A DNA stretch of 64,000 nucleotides from Okapia johnstoni. Lineage: Eukaryota > Chordata > Mammalia > Artiodactyla > Giraffidae. The first letter of the stretch is position 1. Every line of letters begins with the position of its first letter. This document shows positions 22,984 to 33,843 of this stretch, piece after piece. The notes below the pieces were generated by a model. That model was given only the letters and a program-made list of their open reading frames with translations. It was not told where the DNA came from and ran no database searches. The stretch covers positions 80,176,001-80,240,000 of the forward strand of contig CM044318.1 in assembly GCA_024291935.2 (NCBI GenBank), given 5' to 3'. Both the position numbers and the translations under genes were made by a program.

Positions 22984-23652
22984 ATGAACTCGTGGGACGC
23001 GGGCCTGGCGGGGCTGCTGGTGGGCACGATGGGCGTCTCGCTGCTGTCCAACGCGCTGGTGCTGCTCTGCCTGCTGCACAGCGCCGACATCCGCCGCCAG
23101 GCACCGGCGCTCTTCACCCTGAACCTCACGTGCGGCAACCTGCTGTGCACCGTTGTCAACATGCCGCTCACGCTGGCCGGCGTCGTGGCGCAGCGGCCGC
23201 CGGCCGGGGACCGCCTGTGCCGCCTGGCCGCCTTCCTCGACACCTTCCTGGCTGCCAACTCCATGCTCAGCATGGCCGCGCTCAGCATCGACCGCTGGGT
23301 GGCTGTGGTCTTCCCGCTGAGCTACCGCGCCAAGATGCGCCTCCGCGACGCCGCGCTCATGGTGGCCTACACGTGGGCTACACGCGCTCACCTTCCCGGC
23401 CGCCGCGCTCGCCCTGTCCTGGCTCGGCTTCCACCAGCTCTACGCGTCCTGCACGCTCTGCAGCCGGCGGCCGGACGAGCGCCTGCGCTTCGCCGTCTTC
23501 ACGGGCGCCTTCCACGCGCTCAGCTTCCTGCTCTCCTTTGTCGTGCTCTGCTGCACATACTGCAAGGTGCTCAGGGTGGCCCGCTTCCACTGCAAGCGCA
23601 TCGACGTGATCACCATGCAGACGCTCGTGCTGCTGGTGGACATCCACCCCAG
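22984..23652 (+). CDS. GPR26: GPR26 coding exon 1 (orphan class A GPCR, TM1-TM5), with a one-base frameshift
   Basis: This is the first coding exon of GPR26, a brain-enriched orphan rhodopsin-family receptor of the plasma membrane, reported to be constitutively active and to raise cAMP (family knowledge). The start ATG has A at -3 and opens with MNSWDAGLAG, which I recognise as the GPR26 N-terminus. There is no signal peptide; TM1 begins near residue 8. Visible landmarks are N23 (1.50), N52 in place of the usual TM2 aspartate, C79 at the top of TM3, and D103-R104-W105 in place of DRY. At 23375-23377 there are three Gs where two are expected: W131 is followed by one surplus base, after which the GPR26 reading (LHALTF...) resumes one frame over and runs to the donor AG|GTGAGG. 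Without that base the exon gives 222 codons plus two bases of Ser223. Identity is near certain; whether the frameshift is real is not. Confidence 0.96.
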
Positions 23653-24180
23653 GTGAGGACGCGGGGCAGGGGACTTGGTGGAGGAGTGGGGTGGGAGCTG
23701 TGGAATCTTTGTCGGGGAAGGGGAGCCCTTGAATCCCCCCACGCTCCATCGTGCAGCTTTGGGCAAGCCCCTTTAACACCGAGCCTCCATGTCCTCTTTG
23801 GAAAACTGAGGTAGGGGGAAAGGGGCAACGTTGTGGGTCTCAAGACAGGTGCTTAGAGCATCAACCAAGCGGGACCACCCAAAAGGTGGGTGAGATATGA
23901 ATGTATACGTTCCATGACTCATCGGGATGGGAACCTCAGAGAATCGGAAATTTGCTGGACTTCTTATTTTACCGTGTGTAGTGTTCACTTTAAGTAACAG
24001 CATATATGGGAAGGCAGTGATCCCTGTTCACTGCTGAAGGCCTTTGCATGGCTCTCATCAGGCCCCGAGAGCTTGGCCGGGATGCTTGGGGGGCTGCTAA
24101 GAGCTCTTCAGACAGCAGCGTGCCGCTCTGCTGGCTCTTCCCTTTCTCCAGTGCCTGGCACTGCCTCTGTCTCCTGCTAG

Positions 24181-24222
24181 TGTGTGTATGTGTGTGTGTG
24201 TGTGTGTGTGTGCGCGTGCGTG

Positions 24223-24276
<54 letters not shown>

Positions 24277-24277
24277 G
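24181..24277 (+). repeat. Compound (TG)n-(GA)n microsatellite
   Basis: TGTGTG with a short GCGCGTGCG bridge runs into a GAGAGA array with one AAA interruption, about 530 bp into intron 1. Confidence 0.95.
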
Positions 24278-25554
24278 ACTGGGCAGCCCCTTCCTCTGTG
24301 GTCCTTAAAGGAGCCTCTGAAGGGCTCTGGCGGGGAGGGACGTGCCCCTGCCCCTCCCAGACAGCACCGTCCGGCGTCTCCTGGACTTGGAGTCCCTGCA
24401 GAGGGAAGGTGTCAGCCTGAGGCTCCCATGGCGAAACCTGCCCACCCGCCTCCATCCTCCCCTGGCCGCTGTTTCTCAGGAAGGCAGCTCGGGGTGGGCA
24501 GTGCAGGTTAGGGTGCCCCAGAAAGTCCTACCATACCCCACCCCCGCCCCTCGAGCCTCTCAGGGACAGAAGGTGGAAAGACTCTTAGCTGAGCTGTCCT
24601 GAGATCACCTTGGCTTTCCTCAAGAGGAGAGGGGAGTGAGGAGAGAAACGGCTGCTGGGTCCCTGTTCTGTAGACTCTGCTATTTTATGTCCTGATGCTC
24701 CGGACCCTTGAAAGGGGGTTTTGGTGTCAAGATGGCATGAAAAGTGAGGCAGGCAGAGAGGCCCGGTGCAGGGGAGGCCAGGGGCCAGGGAGGGAGCTCG
24801 GTCCCCAGGGTGTGAATGCCTCCCTGGCCGAGGGGAGAAGCAAGCTCCTAGGTGAGGCGAACAGACCCATGGAGTCAGTCTGACCCAAGGCTCCTTCAGT
24901 TCCAAGCTTTTTCTGCACATGAGCAAAAAAAAAAAAAAGAGAAGACCTTGAGCTTCGCTCTGTCTGAACACAGAAGGGCATGTAAGCCTGTGTTCACTGT
25001 TCCCCTCAGGATGGTCCTTCCAGATTACATGCCGGCCCAGAGCTTCTAGTCGCAGAATCTTCCTCCCAGAATCATGGACGCTACACCCATCGTGAAAGAC
25101 ACCAGGGTGTGTGAACCATGTATAAAAGCGTGTGAGCTTCACACACACAGTCTTACATGCTCGTGTGTCAGCTGCATATGTAACAGATCGCAGGTGTGGT
25201 CATGCACCGACACAAAGACTCAACCTGCCTCACGGCAAGTGGCCCTGCATGGTTCAGTGTCACTTAAGGATCGCAGGGCTGTTCCCCTCCCTATCACCCT
25301 GGGGTGAGAGGACCTCACTCGAAAAGGTGCGTCTTCCCTAGGACATTCACGGGGAGCACTCTAGAAGCTGTAGGCAGTGTTGTTTAACTCCCGGAACTTG
25401 AACGAGTGAGCTCACTCGTCGAGAATCTAACAGCAGAGGAGGGAATCAGCTGGGAAAGAAATCAGTTCTTATTTAGACCAGTACAAACCCCATCACCTCT
25501 CTCCCTTCAACTTCCAGAACAGGAGGACGGTGGCTCCTTTTCAGCCCGTTTAAG

Positions 25555-25757
25555 ATGCTACTCAGTCATGTCCAACTCTTTGTGACCCCCATGGACTGTA
25601 GATCACCAGGCTCCTCTGTCCAGGAAATTTTCCAGGCAAGAATGCTGGAGTGGGTTGCCATTCCTCCTCCAGGGGAATCTTCCTAACCCAGGGATTGAAC
25701 CTGCGTCTCTTGCATCTCCTGCACTGGCAGGCAGATTCTTTACCTCTGCACCACCTG
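25555..25757 (-). mobile_element. Bov-tA SINE
   Basis: Reverse-oriented: body first (CTACTCAGTCATGTCCAACT), then head ending at TTTACCTCTGCACCACCTGC. Confidence 0.92.
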
Positions 25758-27257
25758 CATTGGTTCCAATCTTGCAAATGTCTCATGGACTCCAGGCCAG
25801 ACACCACGGAGAGAACTCCCGGGGGAGTCAGGAGAAGACGCAGCTGCTCTGCTGGCCTCCGGGCCTCTCTTCCCTCCTCCACGCCCCTCGAGGAGGATGT
25901 TCACTGCTTCTGAGCCCCAGGATGCCCCAAGGAAACCCTCTTCCCAGAGCCCTGGGATCCTGCAGGGCCAAGGAGCAAGGGCAGCCTGCAGTAGGGAGAG
26001 GAAGAGCTTTCCGGGGGTTGGGGGGATTGTCTTTTGCTGATTCCAACAGGTCCCGCTGGCGGAGGCTGGCCTGAGGTTACAGAGGAGTGGGTGGGCGTGA
26101 GAGCACTGTCCCTTCAGTGACCACAGCCTGCTTTTTTCTATGGGGTCCACTCCCAGAGGGAGAGTGTGAGCGGTGGCCTCACAGGAGGGCACCAGCTCTC
26201 GGACAGTGGATCCTCAGGCTTCTTTCTTGGAGGCTCCAAACTCTTCCTCCCCGCAAGTGAGAAAAGGCAGAGCTAGCTCCAGTGTAGCAGGGAAGGAGGC
26301 TGCCCCTAGGCCCCCCGAACTTTTGGCACTAAGGCTTCAGGCAGCTTCTAGGGCCAGTTGGTGCCAGGAGCTGGGGGAGTCCAGTCCCGATCAGTAGAAG
26401 TCAGGCTTCCTTGTCCAGGGCGGCAGGTCAAGGTGACTTTGTTCCCTGGAAGATTCTCTTCACAGCCACCACTCTGCTGGCCTACTGGGACTTAATTTTG
26501 AGTTTCCCTGAGGCCCAGGATGGCATTTGTCAGGAAGCTCCTGAGTGATGCTGGCTCTTCCTGCAGAGCATTTGACAAGGAGAATGAAGGGCTGGATTCC
26601 TCTGCTTCAGCACCACCTAAAAGTCAGGGACTCTCACTGCTGTAAGTTGAATCAGGGACCATGAGAGACCTCCCTTACTCCCGTCTTTCTGGAGTGGTCT
26701 CTCGGGTTACTGCAGTCGTAAAGGTATTGGGAGTTACTAATAGTTTTTACCCACCTGATCTCTAACCACTCAGTCTACTGGGTTCAGTTCTCCCAGATCA
26801 CAGCTCAGAACTGATTATAGTCAGATCCTGTCTCTGGCGCCCCCAGGGACGTGGATGGGGGGCCCTGCACGGGGATCCCTGGTGTTGATGCCGCAGCCCT
26901 GCTCTCCGTGTCCAGCTGAGGGCGCTACTCGCCGGCACAGGTTAATGACTTAAGACTGGACCTTTGGTGAAGCATATGCATTCCATTCTTGTGATCAAGG
27001 GCTACAGCGTGAGAGCTGAGCCAGAGGGTGTCAGAACTGTGTAAAGCTCGACGGAAGGGCCCTCCCTGTGCTGTTGATTTTGTAGATGAAGAAGTTGCGA
27101 CCCCCAGGAAAGAGGGGGCACTTGCCATATTTAACAGATCTAGATTGTGGCTCCACCTGGTTCTGCCCCCAAGGTTTATGGATTATGCAGCAATAGTGCA
27201 AATGGAGTTTCACAAGCCATTTACATGAATATTGAGAATTTCTAAATTCAACTTCAT

Positions 27258-27628
27258 CTCAGTCGCTCAGTTGTGTCCAACTCTTGGCGACCCCATGGAC
27301 TGCACACCAGGCCTCCCTGTCCATCACCAACTCCCAGAGTTTACTCAACCTCATGTCCATTGAGTTGGTGATACCATCCAATCATCTCATCCTCTGTCAT
27401 CCCCTTTTCCTCCCATCTTCTATCTTTCCCAGCATCAGGGTCTTTTCAAATGAGTCAGCTGTTCGCATCAGGTAGCCAAAGTATTGGAGTTTCAGCTTCA
27501 GCATTAGTCCTTCCAATGAATATTCAGGACTGATTTCCTTTAGGATGGACTAGTTGGATCTCCTTGCTGTCCAAGGGACTCTGAAGAGTCTTCAATGCCA
27601 CAGTTCAAAAGCATCAATTCTTTGGCAC
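27258..27628 (-). mobile_element. BovB LINE fragment
   Basis: The same 3' segment as other copies here (CAGTCGCTCAGTTGTGTCC through AAGCATCAATTCTTTGGC), 5'-truncated, in GPR26 intron 1. Confidence 0.92.
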
Positions 27629-28018
27629 TTACAAACTGTTAAATGAAAGATGTTCTAGCCACCTGCCTTGAGAAGTACACATTTATAACGCTTTGCAAGG
27701 CTGCATTCAAACTGAGGGTTCTCAGGCTCCTTGGACACATCAGGGAGAGCAGAACTGGCCTTGTGCACACAGCCCACCTGCCTTGTCTCCCAGCCTGGCT
27801 CCCCCAGCACAGAAAGGGGCCTCCGTTGTACAAGGTGGACACTGCAGGATCTGCGTCCACATGTTGCTCACAGATGTCATGTCTCTGGTCTCCAGCCGAG
27901 CACAGAGGTGGCACAGTCCACCCTTAGGAGGATGGGGCCAAGGATGATGCCTGCACACCTTCAGGAAGCAGGACCAGGGCATTTGGGCAAAAAATTCCAT
28001 GTCCCTAGAGCTTGGTCT

Positions 28019-28236
28019 GGGCTTCCCAGGTGGCTCTAGTGGTAAAGAACCAGCCTGCCAATGCAGGAGACACAAGAAACTTGGGTTCGATCCCCGGGTT
28101 GGGAAGATCCACTGGAGGAGGGCATGGTACCCCACTCCAGTATTCTTGCCTAGAGAATCCCATGGACAGAGGAGTCTGGTGTGTTACTGTCCACAGAGTT
28201 GCAAAGAGTGGGTCATGACTGAAGTGACTTAGCGCG

Positions 28237-28289
<53 letters not shown>
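28019..28289 (+). mobile_element. Bov-tA SINE carrying a (CG)n(CA)n tail, perfect target duplication
   Basis: A full SINE from GGCTTCCCAGGTGGC to GAAGTGACTTAGC, followed by a GCGCGC/CACACA tail of over 50 bases. The unit plus tail is bracketed by identical AGAGCTTGGTCT at 28007-28018 and 28290-28301. Confidence 0.95.
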
Positions 28290-28293
<4 letters not shown>

Positions 28294-28592
28294 CTTGGTC
28301 TAGGATGGAGCATGTGGGCTCTGAGCGTGCCCATCCGCTTAGCCCCAAACTCTTCATTTCCTGCAGAGGCCTGGGCCCCTCAGTATCCAGGTCCCGGGGC
28401 AGGCCCCCACTTTTCAGGTCTCAGGGCAGTTTTGCTCACACCAGTCCTGACCCCAAACTTGAGGCTTTTCTCCACCATCAGTCAACCTGTTTCCTAGCCT
28501 TTTGTTTCATTTTCCTAAAAGCCAGAGGGCAAATCCAGATATGTCTCTGAGTCCTGGGCCAGCTACTGTCCTCTGGGATCAGTCAGGATCCC

Positions 28593-28642
28593 ACATGTTT
28601 TAGCCATAGTCACCCTAACATGTTTTAGCCATAGTCACCTCA
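28593..28642 (+). repeat. 25-bp tandem duplication
   Basis: ACATGTTTTAGCCATAGTCA-CC occurs at 28593 and 28618, identical over 22 bases and offset by 25. Confidence 0.95.
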
Positions 28643-28833
28643 TGTACTGACTTTTCCTATATCCCCAGGATAATCCATCCCTCTGCCCCATTCCTGAGGC
28701 CCCCTGGGGAACATGTCTTTGACCCCACATGTCACCGTGCTGGAGAGCCCATCTCCTTTTGGCTCAAGGGAACGCCGTGTCTTTTCACAGCCTTTGGGAC
28801 CAACTCCCCTACCCCTTCCCCCCAGCCCAACAT

Positions 28834-28834
<1 letters not shown>

Positions 28835-28891
<57 letters not shown>
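28835..28891 (+). repeat. (CA)n microsatellite
   Basis: An uninterrupted CA run of about 28 units in intron 1. Confidence 0.97.
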
Positions 28892-28893
<2 letters not shown>

Positions 28894-29139
28894 GTGCTGT
28901 GCTTGCACTTGGGGCCAATGAACCTGGCCAAGAGAGCTTCGGGCCTCTCACCCTCTGCACTGCATGGGAGCCCAGACTTAAGCTCAGACCTTACCTGGCA
29001 AGTCTCTAGTCACAGTACACTCTCTCTCTCGTAAATATAGGAAGAGAAATTTTGCAGTGGGAGGGAGTTTGGGGGTTCAAGGTAGTGCGGGACCATAGTC
29101 ATTGTTTCATAGATATATACTGGATGAATAATACTTAGG

Positions 29140-29375
29140 ATCCACACTGAATGAGTGCTGACTCTGAGTCAAGCACTGTCTTAGCTACTTCCAAGGTGTT
29201 TACTTAGTTAATCTCAATCAGATCCTGCCACACAGGTACTTGCATTGTCCCCATTTTAGAAATGAGGAGGCTGATCCACAAAGAGCTGTGTAACTTGCCT
29301 GAAGCCACACAACAGGTCAGTGCAGGAAGCATAGATTTGAGCCCAGAGGTCTGGCTCTGGTACTGCTTGTGTGCT
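29140..29375 (-). mobile_element. MIR SINE relic, reverse
   Basis: TGAGTGCTGACTCTGAGTCA, CCCCATTTTAGAAATGAGGA, TGTAACTTGCCTGAAGCCAC and ATTTGAGCCCAGAGGTCTGG: almost the whole MIR in reverse. Confidence 0.8.
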
Positions 29376-30089
29376 GACCACTCAGTATTAACCAGAGAGG
29401 ACTCTCGGACATGGGAGGGTTCATAGCTTGACATCTATTGATAAGCCTTGCTTTGTCTGAAAGGCTCAAGATTCTTAAGTCTCAGCTTTTAAAAAATCTG
29501 TGCTAGAGCAGATTTCTACTGTCATCTCTTTTGATAAGGTCACTTTAAAATGATTGAGTATTAATTTCCTGAAGGGTTGTTCGTTAAATCTAATGGCATA
29601 CTCTCATTACATTTTTCTGGGTACAAGATGTTGAGCTGCGTAGTGTGGGATCCCAGAGGAGGAATGTGTCTGGGGAGCGCCTGCTGTTTAATCCTTTCCT
29701 GTACAAAGCTTTGCAGGAACAGATAAAATGAATTCCCCACAGGTTTTTACAATGAAGAGTGACCTTGATCATGCTAGCCTCTGAATGGTCTGCTTTATTC
29801 CTTGGAGAGTCCCTGAGATGTTTCTGTTTATCCTTCTGAGGACCTTCAAAGCTTTAACCAACGTCTGTCTTTAAATATTTCTCAAGGCTCAGGGGCAGGA
29901 TTGTCTGGTGTGGTGGGAGGAAGAGATGCTGCTCCTGGGGAGACAGTTGGGTCCTCAGAGCTTCAGCAGGAACCCAAGTCCCCCCTCAAGGATGGGGTTG
30001 GGGGGCAGAGGAAGCTCCTCCCTCCTCCAGAGCTGGGTAGCAGGCAAGTCACTTCTGTCCCTGCTAAGTGGCTGCTCTAGCTGTAGTCC

Positions 30090-30205
30090 TAACTGTGAGA
30101 TCCACCTCTGATAAATGAGGAACCAGATTCAGAGAGGTTGAGTGACTTCCCCAAGGCCACACAGCTGTGAGGGCACAGCTGGGACTAGGACACATAGCCA
30201 CGGCT
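30090..30205 (-). mobile_element. MIR SINE relic, reverse
   Basis: AGAGAGGTTGAGTGACTTCC and CCAAGGCCACACAGCTGTGA. Confidence 0.75.
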
Positions 30206-30534
30206 TGTTCACTGATCAGGGTTATTCTAGAATGTCTGAGAAATGGAAAATATGGTTGGGGGTCACACCCTGGAGGAGGGCCAGCTTCCAATATCACCAC
30301 CAGTTTCTCTGGTGACCCTTGATGAGTCATTTACGGTATGACTTTGATTCTCACTTTCAAGGAGATGTCCAGAATCCTACACTCCTTCCAGTGAGTGAGT
30401 GTACTGCGATGACTCGGGACTCCCTGCTCACGCCCCCATATCTGCAATTCCTACACTGATTCCACTGGGAGTTTTGAGAGAAGGATTTCATTATTAAAAC
30501 AAGCGGTCCCATGTTGTAAAGAATGTACCAAACA

Positions 30535-30662
30535 CGCCGCGAGGGTGACTGTTGTCCTGATTTGCCTGGGACTACGAGGGCTCCCAGGATGTGTGACTTT
30601 GAGCTGGAAAACCAAGACCGTCTCAGGCAAACCGAGACAGGCTGGTCGCCTCACTGCACCCA
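30535..30662. mobile_element. Palindromic MITE-like element, copy 1
   Basis: The left end AGGGTGACTGTTGTCCTGAT and the reverse complement of the right end (AGGCGACCAGCCTGTCTCGG) align as terminal inverted repeats, both leading to TTTGCCTG-GAC. There is no coding capacity. Likely a non-autonomous DNA transposon; family not named. Confidence 0.6.
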
Positions 30663-30959
30663 GACCTCCAGGATGGGGACCCGTGCCTTCTCTCCATGCC
30701 CACTTGTATCTGCACAAGTCACAAGAGCCAGAGGTCTTTGCAAGAAGATGCTACAGACACCCAGGTGTAAATGGAAAGTGAAGAGATTTACGATGACTCT
30801 TGCTGGAGGACTTTAGGCCAAGTCACCCTTCTGTCCTCTGCCTCCTTGGCTGTATGCTTCAGATTTTCTGAATGAGATGACGTACACACATCCCCAGGGA
30901 GGTGTAATGACCCCAGTGAGTTGCCAGGTGACACCTGGGTTCAGCTACTGCCATCACTT

Positions 30960-31118
30960 AGGGAGACCAACCATCCTGGGTTGCCCGAGACGGAGAGTGG
31001 TCCTCAGATGTGGGATCCTCGGTTTGAAAACCGGACAGTCCTGTGTAAACCATCCAGGCTGCAGGACTTTTAGCGCTAAACCCCGGGCGGTCCTGATTAC
31101 CCAGGGTGAGTTGGTCAC
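30960..31118. mobile_element. Palindromic MITE-like element, copy 2
   Basis: GGGAGACCAACCATCCTGGG at the left mirrors ...GTGAGTTGGTCACCCTA at the right. The centre contains GGACTTTTAGCGCTAAACCC. Related to the element about 300 bp upstream but more diverged internally. Confidence 0.6.
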
Positions 31119-31119
31119 C

Positions 31120-31229
31120 CTACTGCCACCTTTCTCCGGATCACTGTGTGATCTTGAGCAAGTTACTTAACTTCTCTGTGCCTCAGTCTCCTTATCTGAA
31201 AAAGTGAAGATTACAGTTTTATCAGTCCT
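31120..31229 (+). mobile_element. MIR SINE relic
   Basis: GTGTGATCTTGAGCAAGTTA and TCTCTGTGCCTCAGTCTCCT; close to consensus. A Bov-tA inserted at its right end. Confidence 0.8.
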
Positions 31230-31240
31230 TATCTTATAGA

Positions 31241-31457
31241 ATTGGAATTCCCTGGTGGCTCAGAGGGTAAAGCGTCTGCCCGCAATGCGGGAGACCCGGG
31301 TTCGATCCCTGGGTCGGGAAGATCCCCTGGAGAAGGAAATGGCAACCCAAACCCACTCCAGTACTCTTGCCAAGAAAATTCCATGGATGAAGGAGCCTGG
31401 TGGGCTACAGTCCATGGGGTCGCAAAGAGTCAGACATGACTGAGCAACTTTACTTAC
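31241..31457 (+). mobile_element. Bov-tA SINE with perfect 11-bp target duplication
   Basis: Close to the family consensus with an intact GGTTCGATCCC B-box, flanked by identical TATCTTATAGA at 31230 and 31458. This suggests a fairly young insertion. Confidence 0.96.
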
Positions 31458-31930
31458 TATCTTATAGAGATGTGAGTATCAAATCAGTGAATGCAAATGA
31501 ACCCCTATCACAGTATCTAAGATGGGCATATATTAAAGACTCAAGAAATGTGGGTGGCTATTGATATGAGTGATTAGAAATTAATTCATGGTGTGAGTCA
31601 TGAGTAATACATTTCAGCCAGTATGAAATCTGTCTGTACTGGGCCAGACTCCAGTTCTCAACATTCTAAATTCCTGGAAGGATACAGTCAAGGGAGAAAA
31701 AAAAAAATTCTGCAGGAATTTTAGGGGACCAGTCCAAACTAACACGGAATTGTCCATCTGTGATCAGAAATGTGATCATCTTGATTAATTAGTAAAATGT
31801 TGGTTCTTGTGGAAGGAAGGAGGGGCTGCCTTGGTGTCCATGCTGCTCACGAGTCTGGCTCATGAACGTTTTCCCCACTCTTTGCTTTTATTGAACAGAC
31901 TGACCTATTTTGGTGTCAGGTCACTGCAGC

Positions 31931-32164
31931 CTGGCTTCCCAAGAGGCTCAGTAGTAAAGAACTTTCTTGCCAAGGCAGGAGACACAGGTGATGCAAGTTC
32001 AGTCCCTGGGTTGGGAAGATCCCCTGGAGAAGGAAATGGCACCCCACTCCAGTATTCTTGCCTGGAGTATGCCATGGACAGAGGAGTCTTGTGGCTACAG
32101 TCCGTGGGGCCGCAAAGAGTCAGTCACGAGACTGAGAGACTGAACACGCACGCATGCACGCACT
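31931..32164 (+). mobile_element. Bov-tA SINE
   Basis: CTGGCTTCCCAAGAGGCTCAG head, GATCCCCTGGAGAAGG joint and body ending in an ACACGCACGCATGCACGC tail. Confidence 0.92.
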
Positions 32165-32257
32165 CTGCATCCCTGGCCTGACTTCTGCCGAGTTATCTTC
32201 ACTCCTGGATGACTCTGGCCACAGTTTTCCTCCCCGTACACTTCTGCAATCATGTCA

Positions 32258-32375
32258 TTTATTTTAATGTATGCCTATGGCTGATTCATACTAATGTATG
32301 GCAGAAACCATCACAATATTGTAATTATCGTCCAATTAAAATAAATCAACATATTTTTTAATTGTAAAAAAAAAT
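32258..32375 (+). mobile_element. L1 3' terminus with poly(A)
   Basis: GGCTGATTCATACTAATGTA, AATTATCGTCCAATTAAAAT and a terminal A-rich tail, as at the 3' end of ruminant L1 elements. Only the last ~120 bases are present. Confidence 0.75.
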
Positions 32376-33120
32376 AAGTAAACAATAGGAACACATGGCC
32401 ACGTTGGGCCCTCTGATCTGGAGGACGTGATGCCTCGCTTGCAGAGATGGACAGCCCGGCTGTTGCTTGTTCATTTTCCTGAAGCTGCAGGAAAGGGGTT
32501 GTAAGAACTGCTACTTGCAGCTGGCCTGAGATGTCAGTTCTTGAAAGGCGGGGAGCAGAGTGGAGTCAGGAACAGGGTGTGGTTAGAGGTGTAGGTGGCC
32601 ATCCTCCAAGCTGTGTCCCCGATTCTCCAGGGACTTAGTGGTCCCGTAGCTTCACCAAGCTTCATCTCTGAAGGAATCAAGTAACTGCTTCAGTCACCTG
32701 ATAGTGTGATGTCTGTAGCCCTGCACTGGCTGGGGCTTTGGGGTGGAAGAAATAGGGCTGAAGTTAAGGAGGAAAGGAAGCCCGGGCCACACTGCACACA
32801 GAGGCCAGGCTGCCCCAGCTGGAGGAGACCTGCCTCCCGTCACCCAGACATGCCTTCAAATTCTGCAACCACTTAACCAGCTGAGCAAATCCTTTGGCCT
32901 CAATCAACTCAGCATCTTCATTGTAAAACAGGACAAGTAACACCCACCTGGCAGGATCAAAAGATAAAGAATTAGAGATAAGAATTAGATAAGGTAAAGA
33001 TAAGAATTAAAGATACTACCTAGGCAGTGTGTTTATTTGCATTTGCTCGGGCACTGTGCTAATTGCTTCGTATGCCTCAGGCATTTAATTCTCAAAGCAG
33101 CCTTTTGCAGCACTTTATTT

Positions 33121-33625
33121 TATTTCTTTTTTTTTTAATTGGAGTACAATTGCTTTACAATGTTGTGTCAATTTCTGTTGTACAACGAAGTGAATCAGCT
33201 ATATGCGTACATATATCCCCTCCTTCTGGTGCCTCCCTCCCAGCCCACCCCCCATCTCGCCCTCTAGGTCATCCCAGAGCACCAAGCTGAGGTACCCCTG
33301 TTGTACAGAAGCTTCCCACTAGCTTACCTATTTTGCACATGGTAGTGTATACGTGGACTTCCCTGGTGGCTCAGATGGTAAAGTGTATGCCTACAATGCG
33401 GGAGACCTGGGTTCAATCCCTGGGTCAGGAAGATCCTCTGGAAAAGGAAATGGCAACACACTCCAGTACTCTTGCCTGGAAAATCCCATGGACGGGGGAG
33501 CCTGGTAGGCTACAGTCCATGGTCTCAAAGAGTCGGACATGACTGAGCGACTTCACTTTCACTTCAGTATATATGTCAGTTCTAATCTCCAAGTTGGTCC
33601 CACCCTCCCCTTGCCCCTGTGTGCA
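33121..33625 (-). mobile_element. L1 3' end, reverse, split by a SINE
   Basis: TTTAATTGGAGTACAATTGC, TGTTGTACAACGAAGTGAAT and CATCCCAGAGCACCAAGCTG are the reverse complement of an artiodactyl L1 3' region. It resumes after the SINE at 33566 (ATATGTCAGTTCTAATCTCC). It lies close upstream of GPR26 exon 2. Confidence 0.85.
33355..33565 (+). mobile_element. Bov-tA SINE nested in a reverse L1 fragment
   Basis: A full-length SINE interrupts an L1 3' end: AGTGTATACGT before it and AGTATATATGT after it form a diverged target duplication. It lies about 280 bp upstream of GPR26 exon 2. Confidence 0.93.
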
Positions 33626-33639
33626 GATCTTTGTTGTAT

Positions 33640-33740
33640 TACTCTCCATATTTCACAGATGATGACCCAGTGATGTCAGACAAGGTACCCCAGGTCACCT
33701 GCTTACAGCCCACTTGAGCTCGGGTCTCTCTGGCTCCATG
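33640..33740 (-). mobile_element. MIR SINE relic, reverse
   Basis: CATATTTCACAGATGATGAC and GAGCTCGGGTCTCTCTGGCT; it ends about 100 bp before GPR26 exon 2. Confidence 0.55.
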
Positions 33741-33843
33741 GCCAAGTTCCTACTCTCACGGCCGTCACCTGCATGCGCGATAATGAGTCCCTGTGACTGG
33801 CTGGCCCGCCCCGTGACTCACCTTCTCCCCCTCTTGTGAGCAG

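Larger units (their letters stand above)
22720..23665. promoter_or_regulatory. CpG island over GPR26 5' UTR and exon 1
   Basis: CpG is dense and almost undepleted from about 22720 through exon 1, in contrast to the CpG-poor flanks. Two GGGGCGG GC-box-like sites lie at 22885-22891 and 22945-22951. I see no TATA box at a sensible distance, so a dispersed CpG-type promoter is inferred. Boundaries are by eye. The G+C richness is also why long antisense frames stay open here. Confidence 0.85.
23653..33843 (+). other. GPR26: GPR26 intron 1
   Basis: Donor GTGAGG, acceptor GAGCAG. The intron holds a compound microsatellite 0.5 kb in, Bov-tA SINEs (25555, 28019, 31241, 31931, 33355), one BovB fragment (27258), two CA microsatellites, two palindromic MITE-like elements, MIR relics and L1 3' ends at 32258 and 33121. 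The stretches 23653-24180, 24278-25554, 25758-27257 and 29376-30530 show no coding signal and no repeat I can name beyond MIR-like traces. Confidence 0.85.

Noticed and set aside
22367..23391. Three long overlapping antisense frames (245-318 codons) opposite GPR26 exon 1
   Set aside because: They overlap one another in all three - frames within a CpG island; high GC removes stops. None resembles a protein family, and the + strand is clearly GPR26.
22532..23609. Other + strand frames of 151 and 205 codons around the GPR26 start
   Set aside because: Composition artefacts of the GA-rich and GC-rich leader; the GPR26 frame has the homology.
26604..26630. REST/RE1-like match (TTCAGCACCAC) in intron 1
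   Set aside because: Only the left half-site is present; the GGACAGC right half is missing at the allowed spacing.
31241..31330. tRNA-like A and B boxes (for example GGTTCGATCCC) in many places
   Set aside because: These are the tRNA-Glu-derived heads of SINEs. They lack a complete cloverleaf and a proper acceptor stem, so no tRNA gene is called.
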